Below, piece by piece: positions 24,092-35,373 of a stretch of 64,000 nt of DNA (position 1 is the stretch's first letter; each line of letters begins with the position of its first letter). Source of the stretch: Climacium dendroides (taxonomy: Eukaryota > Streptophyta > Bryopsida > Hypnales > Climaciaceae); NCBI GenBank assembly GCA_950106755.1, contig OX467090.1, positions 14,135,489 through 14,199,488 on the forward strand, read 5' to 3'. The notes under the pieces were generated by a model. That model was not told the origin of the DNA. It made no database searches and was given only the letters and a program-made list of their open reading frames with translations. The position numbers were made by a program, and so were the translations under genes.

Positions 24092-25803
24092 ACTCTTTTT
24101 GCTTTTCAAATATTGGTTTGCAAGTTTAATAAACTTTGAACATGCTCCAAGTTTTGGATAATTATTTATGAAATTGATCTATATGAAGGGTTTCTTTGCT
24201 AGAATAGCCACCACTATCTTGAATTGAATTGGAAGTCCTCAAATAAATTTGTAGCATACCATTCAACCTTTATTCACAAGAAGATTATCTTGAAAGAGAT
24301 ACTATGTTAAGATACTATGTTCGACCTTGTAAAAACAATTAGGACTAAATTTTTTTTGTAAGTGATATCATAGAGACAATGCATCTATTCATCTAAAAGA
24401 ATTTCAATTTTTTTTGACTAATTATTTTGATGATAGAATTGTGTCCTTCTAGGATTAAGATTGAATAAGGTGTTACCCAATCTTTTTTTCTTTGGCACCA
24501 TTGGACTTTATTGCACTACTTCAAAAAAATCTCTCTTTTTGCTAAATAAAAGTAGTTTTTTTTGCCAAAAATTTTATAATTCTATTTTAAATGTGAATGA
24601 AGTCATCTATTTAGATGAAAAATTGCATGAATAAAATTGAAAAGTGATTGTCATTCCAATTCTTTCTCAAAAAGTAAAAAAAAGCCTTAATGTTACCATG
24701 AAACAAATCAAATTGACCTTCCTTGCAAAGGGATTTATGCATTATGTTGCTTTAAAAGATATTTTTTAATTCTATCAAGTCCCTTCCGATTTTTTGTAAT
24801 CAATTTATTCTTTACAATCTTCATTACAAAATACCTCCTTCATTTAATAGTACCAGACAAACTCTCTAACATGATTTTTTTAAAAGAGAATGTACATCTT
24901 TAAAATAATTCAATCAATGCACCTTAAATAATAATACAAACTTGCACTAAAATAGGAATTAGTAAGGTGCCACAAACTTGCACTAAAATGGGATTAATAA
25001 AGTGCATTGATATATACATTCACAATATTTTTGTTTAAGTCAACATAATTTCAATTTCAATAATATTTTCATTACTACCTCAAGATAGTGTGATCATTAA
25101 TCAATTTTCATCTAAAACCATTCAAACATTTTTACTAATTAAACCACATTCATCCAAGATGTATCCAATTTGTGTGAAAGATCTTATACTATTCAAACTT
25201 TTGCAATATTTAAATTATCTTGAGTAAGTTCATTAATTTGTCATATTAATGAGAGTGCAAAATTTGAGTCATTTAGAAATTTCCATTTTCATGGAAATTG
25301 GTACCACACAATAATATTTCAAATTACTATAACTTAAAATTGTCACATGCACTAATAGAACAAATTTGTCATGACCTTTGTCAGAATTGTTGATGGATAA
25401 ATGCATTGATAAATGAAAGAATTTATGAATGTAATGTCATGGCCTTTGATGGATGAATGCATTGATAGATGAACTAATTTATAATGAAATGTGCACTAGT
25501 GGACAAATAAATATTTCCTAAAGATAGAGATTTCTACATGGTAGATTTGTGCATTGGCTCCAATTGGATGATAAGGGCATTGGGGTGCTTAGAAATAGAT
25601 ATCTCAAAACTATGGATTGATGTAGTGGAGTTAGACAACTCCACTTAGATGACTAGTGCATTGTTGTTATACACAAGTGTGTTGAAACTTGGAGTTAGAT
25701 AACTCCAAGTAGAAGATCAAAATGTGTATACAAGATGATTTGGATAAGATATGATCGGAAAAGTGTAATTAGGACTTTTACTTTAGTAGATGGTTTTAGA
25801 TAC
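24092..25803. other. Intergenic AT-rich stretch, no gene seen
   Basis: No gene is visible. Two short imperfect local duplications occur: ACAAACTTGCACTAAAATRGG at about 24938 and 24974, and a GATGAATGCATTGATA-type word at about 25392 and 25445. Confidence 0.45.
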
Positions 25804-26058
25804 TACTAGTGTACCCTGTGCCATTGCCACAATCAAAACTCAAAACAAAAGTAGAAATAATTTAATTTTTAATTTTTTAGAACAAAAAATAACTCAAAAA
25901 TTCATAACTTTTTCACCATGAGTCGGAATGCTACGAAACAAAGCTTGTGTACCCCTCCTCGCCAAAAGCTTTTTGTTGGTACCAAGAATGGGACTGGAGA
26001 ATGTACGGTCCATGAGATCTCAACATGACAAACAAATAAACAACCTGTCTTAAGGTAT
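25804..26058 (-). mobile_element. ACTAGT-ended small element, inverted copy
   Basis: It starts ACTAGTGTACCCTGTGCCAT and continues with TGCCACAATCAAAAC. It contains the module CGAAACAAAGCTTGTGTACCC next to CTCCTCGCC and ends with CTTAAGGTATGC. This is the reverse of the copies at 20594, 28575 and 42737. Confidence 0.62.
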
Positions 26059-26116
26059 GCTACTATATAGAATCAAGGATAGAAAGACTAAAGGTAGAAA
26101 AGAAGTCCTAGTCTAT

Positions 26117-26660
26117 TTAACCCCTAAATGCCCAAGCCTTTTGAGTGTGTTTTTCTAATAAAAAAAACATGAGCTTATAGTTATTCACAATGAAGCAATT
26201 TATTTTTTCAAAATTTGTTCCAATAAAAAATTAATATCCTTTATTTTCATTTTTATTTGAATATTATCAAAATTGAGAGCAAAAGATGACTTTATATGTT
26301 TTTCCTACCTTCATTGCTTGCAAAATAAAACTCCTCATAATTTTTACCTTGTTCTTTGGAATTCAATGGTTCAATTTTTTTTTGAATAGGTATCAATTTA
26401 TTTAATCTCAAAAAAATAATTAATATTTTTTTAGAATATAATTTGTACTATCCAATTTGACATTAAAATTTTTGAAATCCTTCTAACTTTTGCAATATTT
26501 ATTGGAATGACATCAGAAACAAAGTTTCAAATATAGATTATGATAAAAAAAAACATCCATTCTAAAATATTCATGCAAAAATTCCAAATTATGGAATCAA
26601 CAGAGTCTATCTGAATTCTCATAAAGTCCAAAGTGAGCTTCTTGGTTTGTTAGGGGTTAA
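26117..26660. mobile_element. TTAACCCCTAA-ended element containing dispersed repeat copy 3
   Basis: The left end TTAACCCCTAAATGCCCAAG and right end (reverse complement TTAACCCCTAACAAACC) are an inverted pair of about 11 bp. The interior from about 26260 matches the dispersed repeat copies at 7971 and 14290 (CTACCTTCATTGCTTGCAAA; ATTTATTGGAATGACAT). This suggests the 900-bp dispersed repeat is itself a relic of this TIR family. Confidence 0.5.
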
Positions 26661-27174
26661 CACCTAAGAGCTCAATGAGCCATCCAATGGTAAGACAATG
26701 AATGTTATAAGGACACTTCATTCAATAAATGATCATTGATAAAGCTTCAAGAAAAACCATGTATATCATATTAATGGAAGAGTTTTTGATATTTTGTTAC
26801 AAATGTAGTTTGAGCACTTACAATGATAAGTTTTAAAAAATATTATTATTTTGTTAAGTGCTTGAACTATATTTTTATACCACGTAATAAATAATAGTTT
26901 GAGCACTTGATAACAACTAAAAATGACTTGAGTATGTGATTTTCACGTCCATAATTTGGGATGATTTGCGGTGAAAAGAATTCAATTGGATGAATATCAT
27001 CCTGCAACTGTCCTGTCCTGCCGTGAGTTCCGTCCGTCCGTCCTAACGGACGGAAAACTCACATCCTGAATTCCGTCGCTTCTCAATCAGTGAGTGCCGG
27101 CAGCATCAGTGAGGCAAGCAATTTCATTGGCTCGGATCGTAACAGATATCGTCCAAATATACCCGTTCAAAGTG
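26661..27174. other. Intergenic, no gene seen
   Basis: AT-rich, followed at about 27005-27080 by a GC-rich run with repeated CCGT words (CCGTCCGTCCGTCC, ACGGACGG). The same words recur after the foldback at about 27475. Confidence 0.45.
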
Positions 27175-27430
27175 CATCAGGAAAAAGCCCCCCATTGTTG
27201 CAGTACTGCTGCAGTATTGTTTCAATGGGTTAACAGTATAGTACTCAAAGTATATTGTTGCAATACTGCAAACAATATTGTTTCAATAAATTTACAGTGC
27301 ACCTATTGAAAATATATTGTTGCAATATTTTTTGCAATATTGCAACAATATGCTTTGAGTACTATACTGTTAAACCCATTGAAACAATACTGCAGCAGTA
27401 CTAAAGCAATGGTGGGGCTTTTTCCTGATG
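27175..27430. mobile_element. 256-bp foldback (MITE or hairpin locus)
   Basis: The two halves are almost perfect inverted copies for about 95 bp: CATCAGGAAAAAGCCCC at the left and its complement at the right edge. They continue through CAGTACTGCTGCAGTATTG and AACAGTATAGTACTCAAAG. An AT-rich centre rich in TTGCAATATTG words extends the pairing imperfectly. An RNA from this site would form a very long hairpin. No open frame of interest was found. Confidence 0.85.
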
Positions 27431-27794
27431 TGAAAGGGGATTGGATGAGGATTTGCGCAGGCCAGAACGGGTCATCCGTCCGTCCCGGTCTTGGGGTCTT
27501 AAATCCTGCCTACAAACTGGGTCCAATAGGGTAATTTGGGGGTTCTCCAAGGATAAGAGTAAAAACATGCCCCCATATTTTGAGATGTGTTTAGGGTCTG
27601 TTGCAGATCTCTGGAATTGAATTTGGGGTCTCTGATTGCAAATATGAATTCAAAATTCAAAAAAAAAATTATGTGAAAAATAAAAAAAATTCTGCGTTTT
27701 TCTCCGGAGTAAATTTAGCCTAATGGGTCCATTTTGTGAACAGGGTTTAACGTCCTCTATCTTGAGGGCTAGCGCTAGAGCTTGGTTCATTAGG

Positions 27795-28012
27795 TCGGCC
27801 AAGGAGGATTGACCTATATCAAGGGTAAATGTAAAAATTGCCCCCTATTTTGTGCCACTTAAAATTTGTATTTCTTCAAGATTCCTAGCTAATTAAGGTT
27901 CTTTGATTGCAAATATGAATTCAAGAATCTAGAAATTTTATCACATGCAACAAATAAAAAATAATTTTCAGTATTTTTTGTAGGGATAAAACACATGGCA
28001 ATACATAGGTCA
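27795..28012. mobile_element. MITE related to 20024
   Basis: The ends GAGGATTGACCTAT and ATAGGTCAATCCTCC are inverted. The interior shares AAGGGTAAATGTAAAAATTG and TTGCAAATATGAATT with 20024-20276. It is about 218 bp and flanked by non-coding sequence. Confidence 0.65.
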
Positions 28013-29709
28013 ATCCTCCCTAGTCCACAAGGCCATCTTGTGGTCTTTTTTCACGTGGGGGAAAATATAGAACTTATCATTTACCATCAGATTGAATTTG
28101 GGGAATTTGAATTCATAAGAGGAATTCGTAAGAGACTCCAAATTTGATGGAAGAGGCTAGATATTACAAAATTACGCCACTCCAATTTAATTTGAACTTG
28201 GATTTTTTCACATCTTCATATGAAGGGGCAATATATGAATTAATTGGCATGTAAAACAATTTATCTCCTTTCTTTGTCTTAAGTAAAATCTATAAAAGTG
28301 AAATAAACTTATATCAACATTTTATAACCTGCAAAGGTTTGGATACAATTTAAAACTCTAAAATTTTATAATTCTTCTTGAATTCATATTTCTTGTAGCT
28401 GTTTTATTAGCTTTATATAATCCAAAAATCCAATAACTATAGATATTAGGGCAATCATCCTCATTAGATGAAAAGAATAAAAAAAACTAAAACAAATGAG
28501 ACAAAATGTATTCCAATTCACAATATGGAAGTTTGCAACAATTTTTTACTAGCATTGATCCCATACGATCCATCCATTAACATAGGCTATTTTGTTTTGT
28601 TTATTTGTTACGTTGAGATCTCTTGAACTATCCATCTCCAAAATCGCGTTCTTGGTACCGTTGAAAAGTTCTCGGTGAGGAGGGGTACACAAGCTTTGTT
28701 TCATGGTGTTCCAACTCATGGTATGAAAGTTATTGTTTTTTTGAAGATTTTAGGAATTAAAAAATTACTTTTACTTATATTTTGATTGTGGCAATGATAC
28801 AAAACATGCTAATATTTGTGAAGGGAGGGAAAAGACAATTTTTCAATGAAAATACTATTAATTTTAAAATTTTGTCTTGTTCAAGTTCCAATATATGCCT
28901 CAACCTACTCACATAGAAATAAAACCATCACAAGAACTCAATGAAGGCAATTCCAACCATAGAAAATGTGATCCATTTCCAATTTTTCATGGAAGTTCAC
29001 TCTTTGACCTCCATCATGCATTTTTTTAAAAGATTTATTTGTCTTGTTGTTTCCCTTCATGTTCAACCTAGTCAATATCTAAAAGCATGTGCTTTATAAT
29101 ATACAGTCAAGCCAAAGTTGGGTATGCAAGTCCTTTGGGGGCTCCACCTTTTATCTCCTGCCATTCAAATGCAGACTCAACTGCAAATGACCCAAGTCAA
29201 TCTGAAATCCAAATGCAGACTTCAATTTCAAGTAAGGTAAACCAGCCCATTGTGGTCAGAATGAGGAGTTTGGCATCATCTTGTTGCTGAAATTTTTCAA
29301 TTTTTTTCTTACATTAGTACAAGTGTGAGAAATAGCAAGTGCAATTGAAATCATTATTTTTTTGACAAAGTATGAATTTGCTAGAAATTTCTGAAGCATT
29401 GAGCCCAAAAGAGCCTGTAGACTACCTTAAGACCACTAAAATCTGAATATGTAATGCTCATCTCACTGCCTAATGCAGTCAAAATATTTTCTATTACAGA
29501 AGGCCAAAAAAGTCAATTTTTACAATGGACTTCGCACTGAAAACTCAGAAGTTCCTAATGAAGTCAGTGTTCACTCCATTGCAGTCATGTAAGACATGCA
29601 TTGTTGCCCACATCCCACATCCTGGAAAAAAACCACAATGGGTCATTTCTTAGGCAACCACAATGGGTCATTTGACCGCAATGGGCTGTCTTACCTTACT
29701 TGTGCCATA
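28013..29709. other. Intergenic; contains one ACTAGT-family copy, no gene seen
   Basis: An ACTAGT-family element lies at about 28575-28812 (GTTGAGATCTCTTG, TCTCGGTGAGGAGGGGTACA, then GTGGCAATGATACAAAACAT with a decayed end). A 67-codon plus-strand frame at 29087-29290 has mixed composition but nothing recognisable. The remainder is AT-rich. Confidence 0.45.
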
Positions 29710-30071
29710 AGGTAGGAGCACCCAATGACGTAAGTGTATCTAATGGCATCACTTTCTAAGTGAGGTACTGATTCTAGAACATACATGTAGGTAGATTACA
29801 AATAACTTATTATTTTGGTCAATAAAATTAAGCTATTTTACATTTTATCTACATTTAAGTTTTGAAATGACTATCCTGTGTGAAAAGCAACATTGGTTTT
29901 TTTTGGAATAGTAGAGGCTTGCATGCCCTCACACACTAGTGCCGCATTTATGGAGGGATGAGTTCAGACAGGCTGGAATCGTCTGACAGCAATAACAAAT
30001 CACCAGAAACGAAAAACACTGATAGAAAGTGAGGCCATTAGGTACACTAACGCCATTGGGTGCTCCTACCT
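29710..30071. mobile_element. MITE, family AGGTAGGAGCACCCAATGG, copy 1, interrupted
   Basis: Ends are AGGTAGGAGCACCCAATG and CATTGGGTGCTCCTACCT. Compared with the 210-bp copy at 33387, this copy carries about 140 extra bases at roughly 29886-30024. That suggests a second insertion inside it. A 110-codon minus-strand frame (29929-30261) spans this junction and is probably fortuitous. Confidence 0.72.
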
Positions 30072-30443
30072 TAATAGTAGAGTTACCAGTATAACAAAGT
30101 CTCCTTTGACAATGGTCACACAATTTCAAGTAGTAATGACTCACGATGGTCTCACAGGGTCCTTGCCAACTTATTTCCACAAAGGAGACGCACGACCAGC
30201 AGCTTGACATACAAGTCCTACATGTGAATAATGGCAGAGAACCAAGCCATATTCTACTCACACTAATTTAGATCCCCAGCACTTTCGTGTAAGAAAAAAA
30301 TACACTCACTGACTGGGCCAGATGAACTCAGCTATCAATTATGAGGTTGCACCAAAACCAATTTTCTCTGCACACTAATTCAGGTTCCAGACAAATTCAA
30401 TGTAAGAAACTTTGGCTACTGTACATTGGGCCAGGGAGAACTG

Positions 30444-30749
30444 ACCCCCTCATTGCCCCGGCCAGGGTTAATTGTGAAAAAAAGTCCCCTACTTTTTGCC
30501 ATGATTTTTTATATTTCTACATTGCCCCTAAGCTAATTTGGGGCCGTTTTACCCCTGGGGGAAAACGCTGTGGAATTTTTTAATTTGAAATCATATGAAT
30601 TTTTTTTGCAAATTCTGAATTCAGATTTGCAATCAGCGGCTCCAAATTAGCTTAGGGGCAATGTAGAAATATAAAAAATCATGGCAAAAAATAGGGGACT
30701 TTTTTTCACAATTAACCCTGGCCGGGGCAATGAGGGGGTCAGTTCTCCA
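30444..30749. mobile_element. 306-bp foldback MITE with about 105-bp arms
   Basis: The left arm starts GAGAACTGACCCCCTCATTG and the right arm ends with its exact complement. Pairing continues through CCTGGCC, TTTTTGCCATGATTTTTTAT and ATTGCCCCTAAGCTAATTTG with very few mismatches. The centre is a short TTGCAAATTCTGAATTC segment. The near identity of the arms suggests a recent insertion. A deleted relative lies at 20277-20503. Confidence 0.85.
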
Positions 30750-32740
30750 TGTCCCTGTACGTTGTACTCAGTTTTGTTGATTAATTCTGAGGAACCGATC
30801 ATTTTGATACCAATCAGAATTGTCACATCACAAATTGTCATATGTTTTAGGGCTGCTTTATTACGCCTAGAGGCTAGGCCAATTTTCCTTGAAGCCAATT
30901 GCACAAAATTTCAGCCCCTTTTGGACTAGAGGTAGTCTTCAACTATTCATTAGAATAAGATTATAACGGGGTCAATTCTTCCTTATGCAAAGGCCTTGGG
31001 GTCAAGAAGCTTGGTTGATTAAGTAAAACCTAAAAAAGAGAGAGAATAGATGAAATTTTTAGGATTGCTTTACACTTAGAAGTTGGGCCAATTCCAACAA
31101 TTCCCCTTGAGACCAATTGCACAACATTCAACAGATTTGATGTGTTAAAAAAAGTTTAAAATTTGAAATCTAACATTGGCCCCCAAGCCATGAATTGGCC
31201 TCATGTTTTTAGTGCATCCAATTTAGCAAGCTTGGTCCATGCTAAATCATGTCTTTTTTGAATAAAAAATTCATTTCAAGTAATTGGTTTGGCCTCCAAA
31301 TATGAAGCAATCCTTAGAGTCATATGTGCTAGGTATTTACTACCCTGTGAAATATGGTAGTGCTATGGCTACCCAATGCTCCCGACCAACAACTTGCTAA
31401 AATTGCATTGGCCCTCATTATTCAAATGCTACCAAGACACCAAATCACAATGAATGCCACCATGGTGCTCCTTGAAGTCAATAATTGAAGATCCTTCTTC
31501 AAAATGAAGGAGACAATAGAGTTCTTTGATGGGAAAAGTATTGATTTATTCCTAAGAGCTAGAAGGTTGATGTTTTTTTTATGGTTACTTTGTCAATTTG
31601 ATGAGATTGCTTCCAAAGCATAGTGATTTCAAACTTTCAAATGAATTATTTACATGGCATGAATCAAATCTTTGCACATTATATCTAATTTTTTAAAAAA
31701 ATTACTAAATCTATTTTCCAAAGTATTTTCCACGTGATCTTACAATCAGTGAAGGTAAGGATCTTCAAATTTATATTTTGATATTTATTAGAAAAAATAC
31801 GTACAAGAATAAAATCTACTTATATTATAAATTTTATATTATATATTATATAGAGAGAGATGCATTTGTTAATGTTTATATATTATATTATATTAATATA
31901 AATTATTATTGATTTATTAACATTTTTACATATAAATAAAAGTATTTTTATTCTTTCATTTTTTGGATTTCCTTCACCCTTCAAGAGTACATTGTGAAGA
32001 ATTGTTTTCAAAGCTTTCCCACATAGTTACTTGAAGGTTAATATGCATTGGAGCAAGATTCATGACTTAAGTTTTTCTTTTCTTTTACTTTCCATTCTTT
32101 TTTGTTTAGAATTTTCTCTCCCCTTCAAAAGTATGAGGTGTGTCTATTGTGAAGAATTACTTCCAAAGTGTCCCCACATACTTAAAGGTTTTAAATTGGA
32201 ACAAGGCTTGTGACGAATTTTTTATTATTTTATTATTTTTTCTTCTTAAAATTTCACAATAATTATAAAAATTCTCCCTCCAAAATAATTAAAAAAAATT
32301 TGTATTAGACATATGATTTCAACTTTGAAAAATGAAAATAAAATTTGTTTTTCATGTGTAGTTGCTTAATCAATGTGTTTAATAGAATAGCACACGTGCT
32401 AAAAAGAGCAACACAATTGCTTCTCCCTAGTCTTACATAAGTATTCCCCCTCCTTCACATATCTTGCACTACCCTTCATTGCATCCACATCAACATCCAT
32501 TGTGGCCATAGTCTACATTGATTAAGTTAGTGTGAGTGTAAAAACTGCCTTCTATAAAGGCCCTCCATTATCAAGCAAATGTGAAAAGTGACAAGAAGAA
32601 CAATATAAATTATATTGTGACTAGATGCTAATAAAGAGCCATTTCACTCTAAACAAGCATGGCAAGCATTGAGTGTTGTTGGCTAGGCCTTTGGAAACAA
32701 CTATTGGCTATGATCTTAAAATGTTATTTTACATGGCTCC
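30750..32740. other. Intergenic AT-rich stretch, no gene seen
   Basis: No gene is visible. A run of TATATTATATTA words at about 31815-31915 is low-complexity. Two similar segments (TTGTGAAGAATTGTTTTC at about 31990 and TTGTGAAGAATTACTTCC at about 32148) form a diverged local duplication. Confidence 0.45.
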
Positions 32741-33386
32741 TTAACTCCTAAATGCCCAAGGCACCAAATTCTAGTGTCGACAATATTTTGAACTTAAATA
32801 ATATCCAACTAAGTTGCTATTTTTAGTAGTTTATATTTTTGACAATTCTTTTTGAAGTCTACTTTTAGCATCCCAAATCTGATTTTGAAAATGATTGATT
32901 ATAATTTTTCTATTCAAGATTTTGTGCAAAGGTGTCCATTTTAATCTTGACTTTCTATAGTGTCGAGGGCTCTTGAAAATGAGCCTCAAATACACTAGAT
33001 CTTGGAGAAAAAATCACATTAGAAATTCATTTAAAAAAATCGTGGAGTAGTAGATTTTGAATAGCTATAAATTGATCAAGGTTATGCATGTTAAGTCCTT
33101 CAACCTCATGTTTTTTCAGTGACCAATTTTTTAGATTTGACATGCAAAAAGAGAGCTAAAAGGTTTTCATAGTTTTAACACCTTGTTGATCAAACATTAT
33201 AATCTTTCAATTCATAAGTGATATTATTGTGTTTTCTTTTCATATGTGATCTTTAACATGTCTAGTTTGAATTTGTATAATTACGATTAAAAAAAGATCG
33301 ATACAACTTATCAAAATGTTGGCTTTTTGTTCAATTTAGAGCAAATTCCAAGAAGCTTTAAATAGGCCTTGGGCATTTAGGAGTTA
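32741..33386. mobile_element. TIR element with 23-bp perfect ends, TTAACTCCTAAATGCCC family
   Basis: The left end TTAACTCCTAAATGCCCAAG (then GC) and the right end, reverse complemented, are identical for about 22-23 bp. The body is about 646 bp, AT-rich and has no transposase. Its right terminus abuts the MITE at 33387, so the TTAA is shared by both. Confidence 0.78.
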
Positions 33387-33596
33387 AGGTAGGAACACCC
33401 AATGGCATTAGTGTACCCAATGGCCTCATTTTCTACACATGATAATCATTTCAAAACTTAAATGTAGATAAACTATAGATAACTTATTTTTATTGACCAA
33501 AATAATAAGTTATACCTACATTTACGTTTTAAAATTATTACCTTACCTAGAAAGTGACACCATTGGGTACACTTACACCATTCGGTGCTCCTACCT
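33387..33596. mobile_element. MITE, family AGGTAGGAGCACCCAATGG, copy 2
   Basis: This is the cleanest copy: AGGTAGGAACACCCAATGGC at the left, and ACCATTCGGTGCTCCTACCT at the right. TTA lies outside both ends. The inner segments CATTTTCTACACATGATAAT and GTAGATAAACTATAGATAAC are mirrored by partial complements in the right half. Length is 210 bp. Confidence 0.8.
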
Positions 33597-35373
33597 TAAA
33601 CACCATATCCAAGGGCCAAAGTCAACATTTCCTACCATACGATCAATTAAAGTTTGAAAATGTGTGGTCTATCAGATGCTTTAAATTTATAAATATTTTG
33701 CAAGATTCATTATTCTACTCCACCTTTTTACAATAAATAAAAAGTTGTCACTTAATTTTAGGTTTCTTTTCGTTTTGCCAACCCCTGGCCACCAGGTACA
33801 ATCCTAATTATTTTGTCACCTTGGCAGGTGTCCAATACTGACCTTACCAACTAAAACCACACAGTGACTCCAGATTAGCCCAGGAGTGATCTCCCCTGTC
33901 AACCCTGAGTCAACACCCAAACCATTTCCTGCCCACACTAATTTATCTATACCCCCAGCCAGCAATTCTCTGAAGTAATCAGCAGATAAGTCCTGTGCCG
34001 TGATGAGCACCATCACTTCGGATTTGCCTCCCAATTCCCAAAGCAAAAGCAAAACCAGCAGGACGCGTGCTCACAACACCAGCAGGAGACCAGGAGTCTC
34101 TCTCCGAGCGCCGCGCCGCCCCGCCCCGCCCCCGCCCCCGCCAAACCGGAGCTCAGTCCTCGCCATAGCTTGGGCAAGTGAACAACCAGCTGCCTGGTTT
34201 ACCAGAGCACTCAGCGACACACAGATGTGACAGAACACAGAGCGGCTGTTTCTTACGAAGCTGCTGCTGATCCTCTGCAGCGCTGTCAGTCCCTTCTCAC
34301 GAAGCGTCTAGCGAGCTTTACCGCGCTACATGGAACTTGTAGCTTCAATTCTACCTTCCTTCCTTCTCTCCCGCCCGTTCCTTCACTTATGATGCCCTAG
34401 GACCTTCGCTAGATTCCTTCGATTCTCACTCCCCGCAAGCTCTCACCACTGTTCAGTTGCGGAGCACTTTTTCCACGGTTTGAAAGGCTCGCGGTGAAAA
34501 CAGAAAACATCATAGGAGGAGGAAGCTTGTTTCTGCTGTCATAATACTTGCCAGGTGTGCGAGACGGCTGACTGACGAGACGGGAGGGAGAGGATTTTTG
34601 TCGCAGTTGTTTGGATGCTGCTGGTGGAGTCTGGCTGGTACGAGATTGCGGCGTATTTTTGGTGTGAGGGAGTGGGCTTTGAGTTTCGTGGTTCTTGAGA
34701 ATTATTGGCTTGGATTTCGTTTTTTTTGTTGCCTGCAGGAGATGGGATTATGAAAAATCGTTCGTGTAGTGAGTTTGTTTGGATCCGTTAGCGGAGGTTT
34801 GCTTCTAATGAAGACGCGTTGGTTTTGTTTTTTTGGTGAAAATGTCGGGGAGAAGTTTTGTTTCTGTAGTCCAGCGTCGGTATCGGTTGCAAGAGCCGTT
34901 TTGAGGTGTTGGGAATTCGTTAGCTCTTGAGAATATTTGGTTTCGAACTTTTCAGCCTGGAGGAGCTGAGATTTTGAGAATCCTCGTCGTAGCGGAGGTT
35001 TGCTGGTCGTTGAAGTGTGTGAGTTTTGGTGTTTTGTGAGAATATTCGGGGAGAGGTTTGTTTCTATAATCTAGAGTCAGTTTTGTTTTTAATTGTTTGG
35101 AGGTTTTGGAATTTTTGCATTTTGAAGCGCGCCAGCTTTTGAGAGCGAGAGAGAATTTGACAGCTTGATTGACGTCTTGCTTGCTTGCTTACAGTCTCGT
35201 CGTGAGTCCCCAAGCTTAGAGATCTCTACCGACTTGTTGCGCAAATGTACGCGAATTGCACGTTTCATGGAGCCGTAGGATTAGCTCCACCGAGATGGCA
35301 AGGTGTTCAAGAACGCGATTCAAGAGCGACGAAGCTCACAAAGAAAGGAAATTAGAGTGATTTTTTTTCGGAA
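33597..35373 (+). promoter_or_regulatory. Promoter and long 5' leader of the flippase gene
   Basis: Base composition rises from about 33950, with a GC-box-like run of CCCCGCCCCCGCCCCCGCC at about 34120-34142. From about 34677 to 35106 the sequence is a diverged tandem duplication (units about 34677-34910 and 34911-35106). The units share TTCTTGAGAAT, GTTAGCGGAGGTTTGCT/GTAGCGGAGGTTTGCT, and TCGGGGAGA-GTTTGTTTCT words. An in-frame TAG just before the ATG at 35374 closes the coding frame. The transcription start was not identified and a leader intron is possible. No protein gene is supported here. Confidence 0.5.

Noticed and set aside
23872..24139. Repetitive 11-residue peptides on both strands
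   Set aside because: A 33-bp minisatellite keeps both strands open by arithmetic. There is no other coding evidence.
29087..29290. 67-codon frame of mixed composition
   Set aside because: It looks slightly less AT-driven than its surroundings, but no family, no partner exon and no start context could be identified.
29929..30261. 110-codon minus-strand frame, Cys-rich
   Set aside because: It spans the junction between a MITE and an insertion inside it, has no recognisable domain and no splice-consistent continuation.
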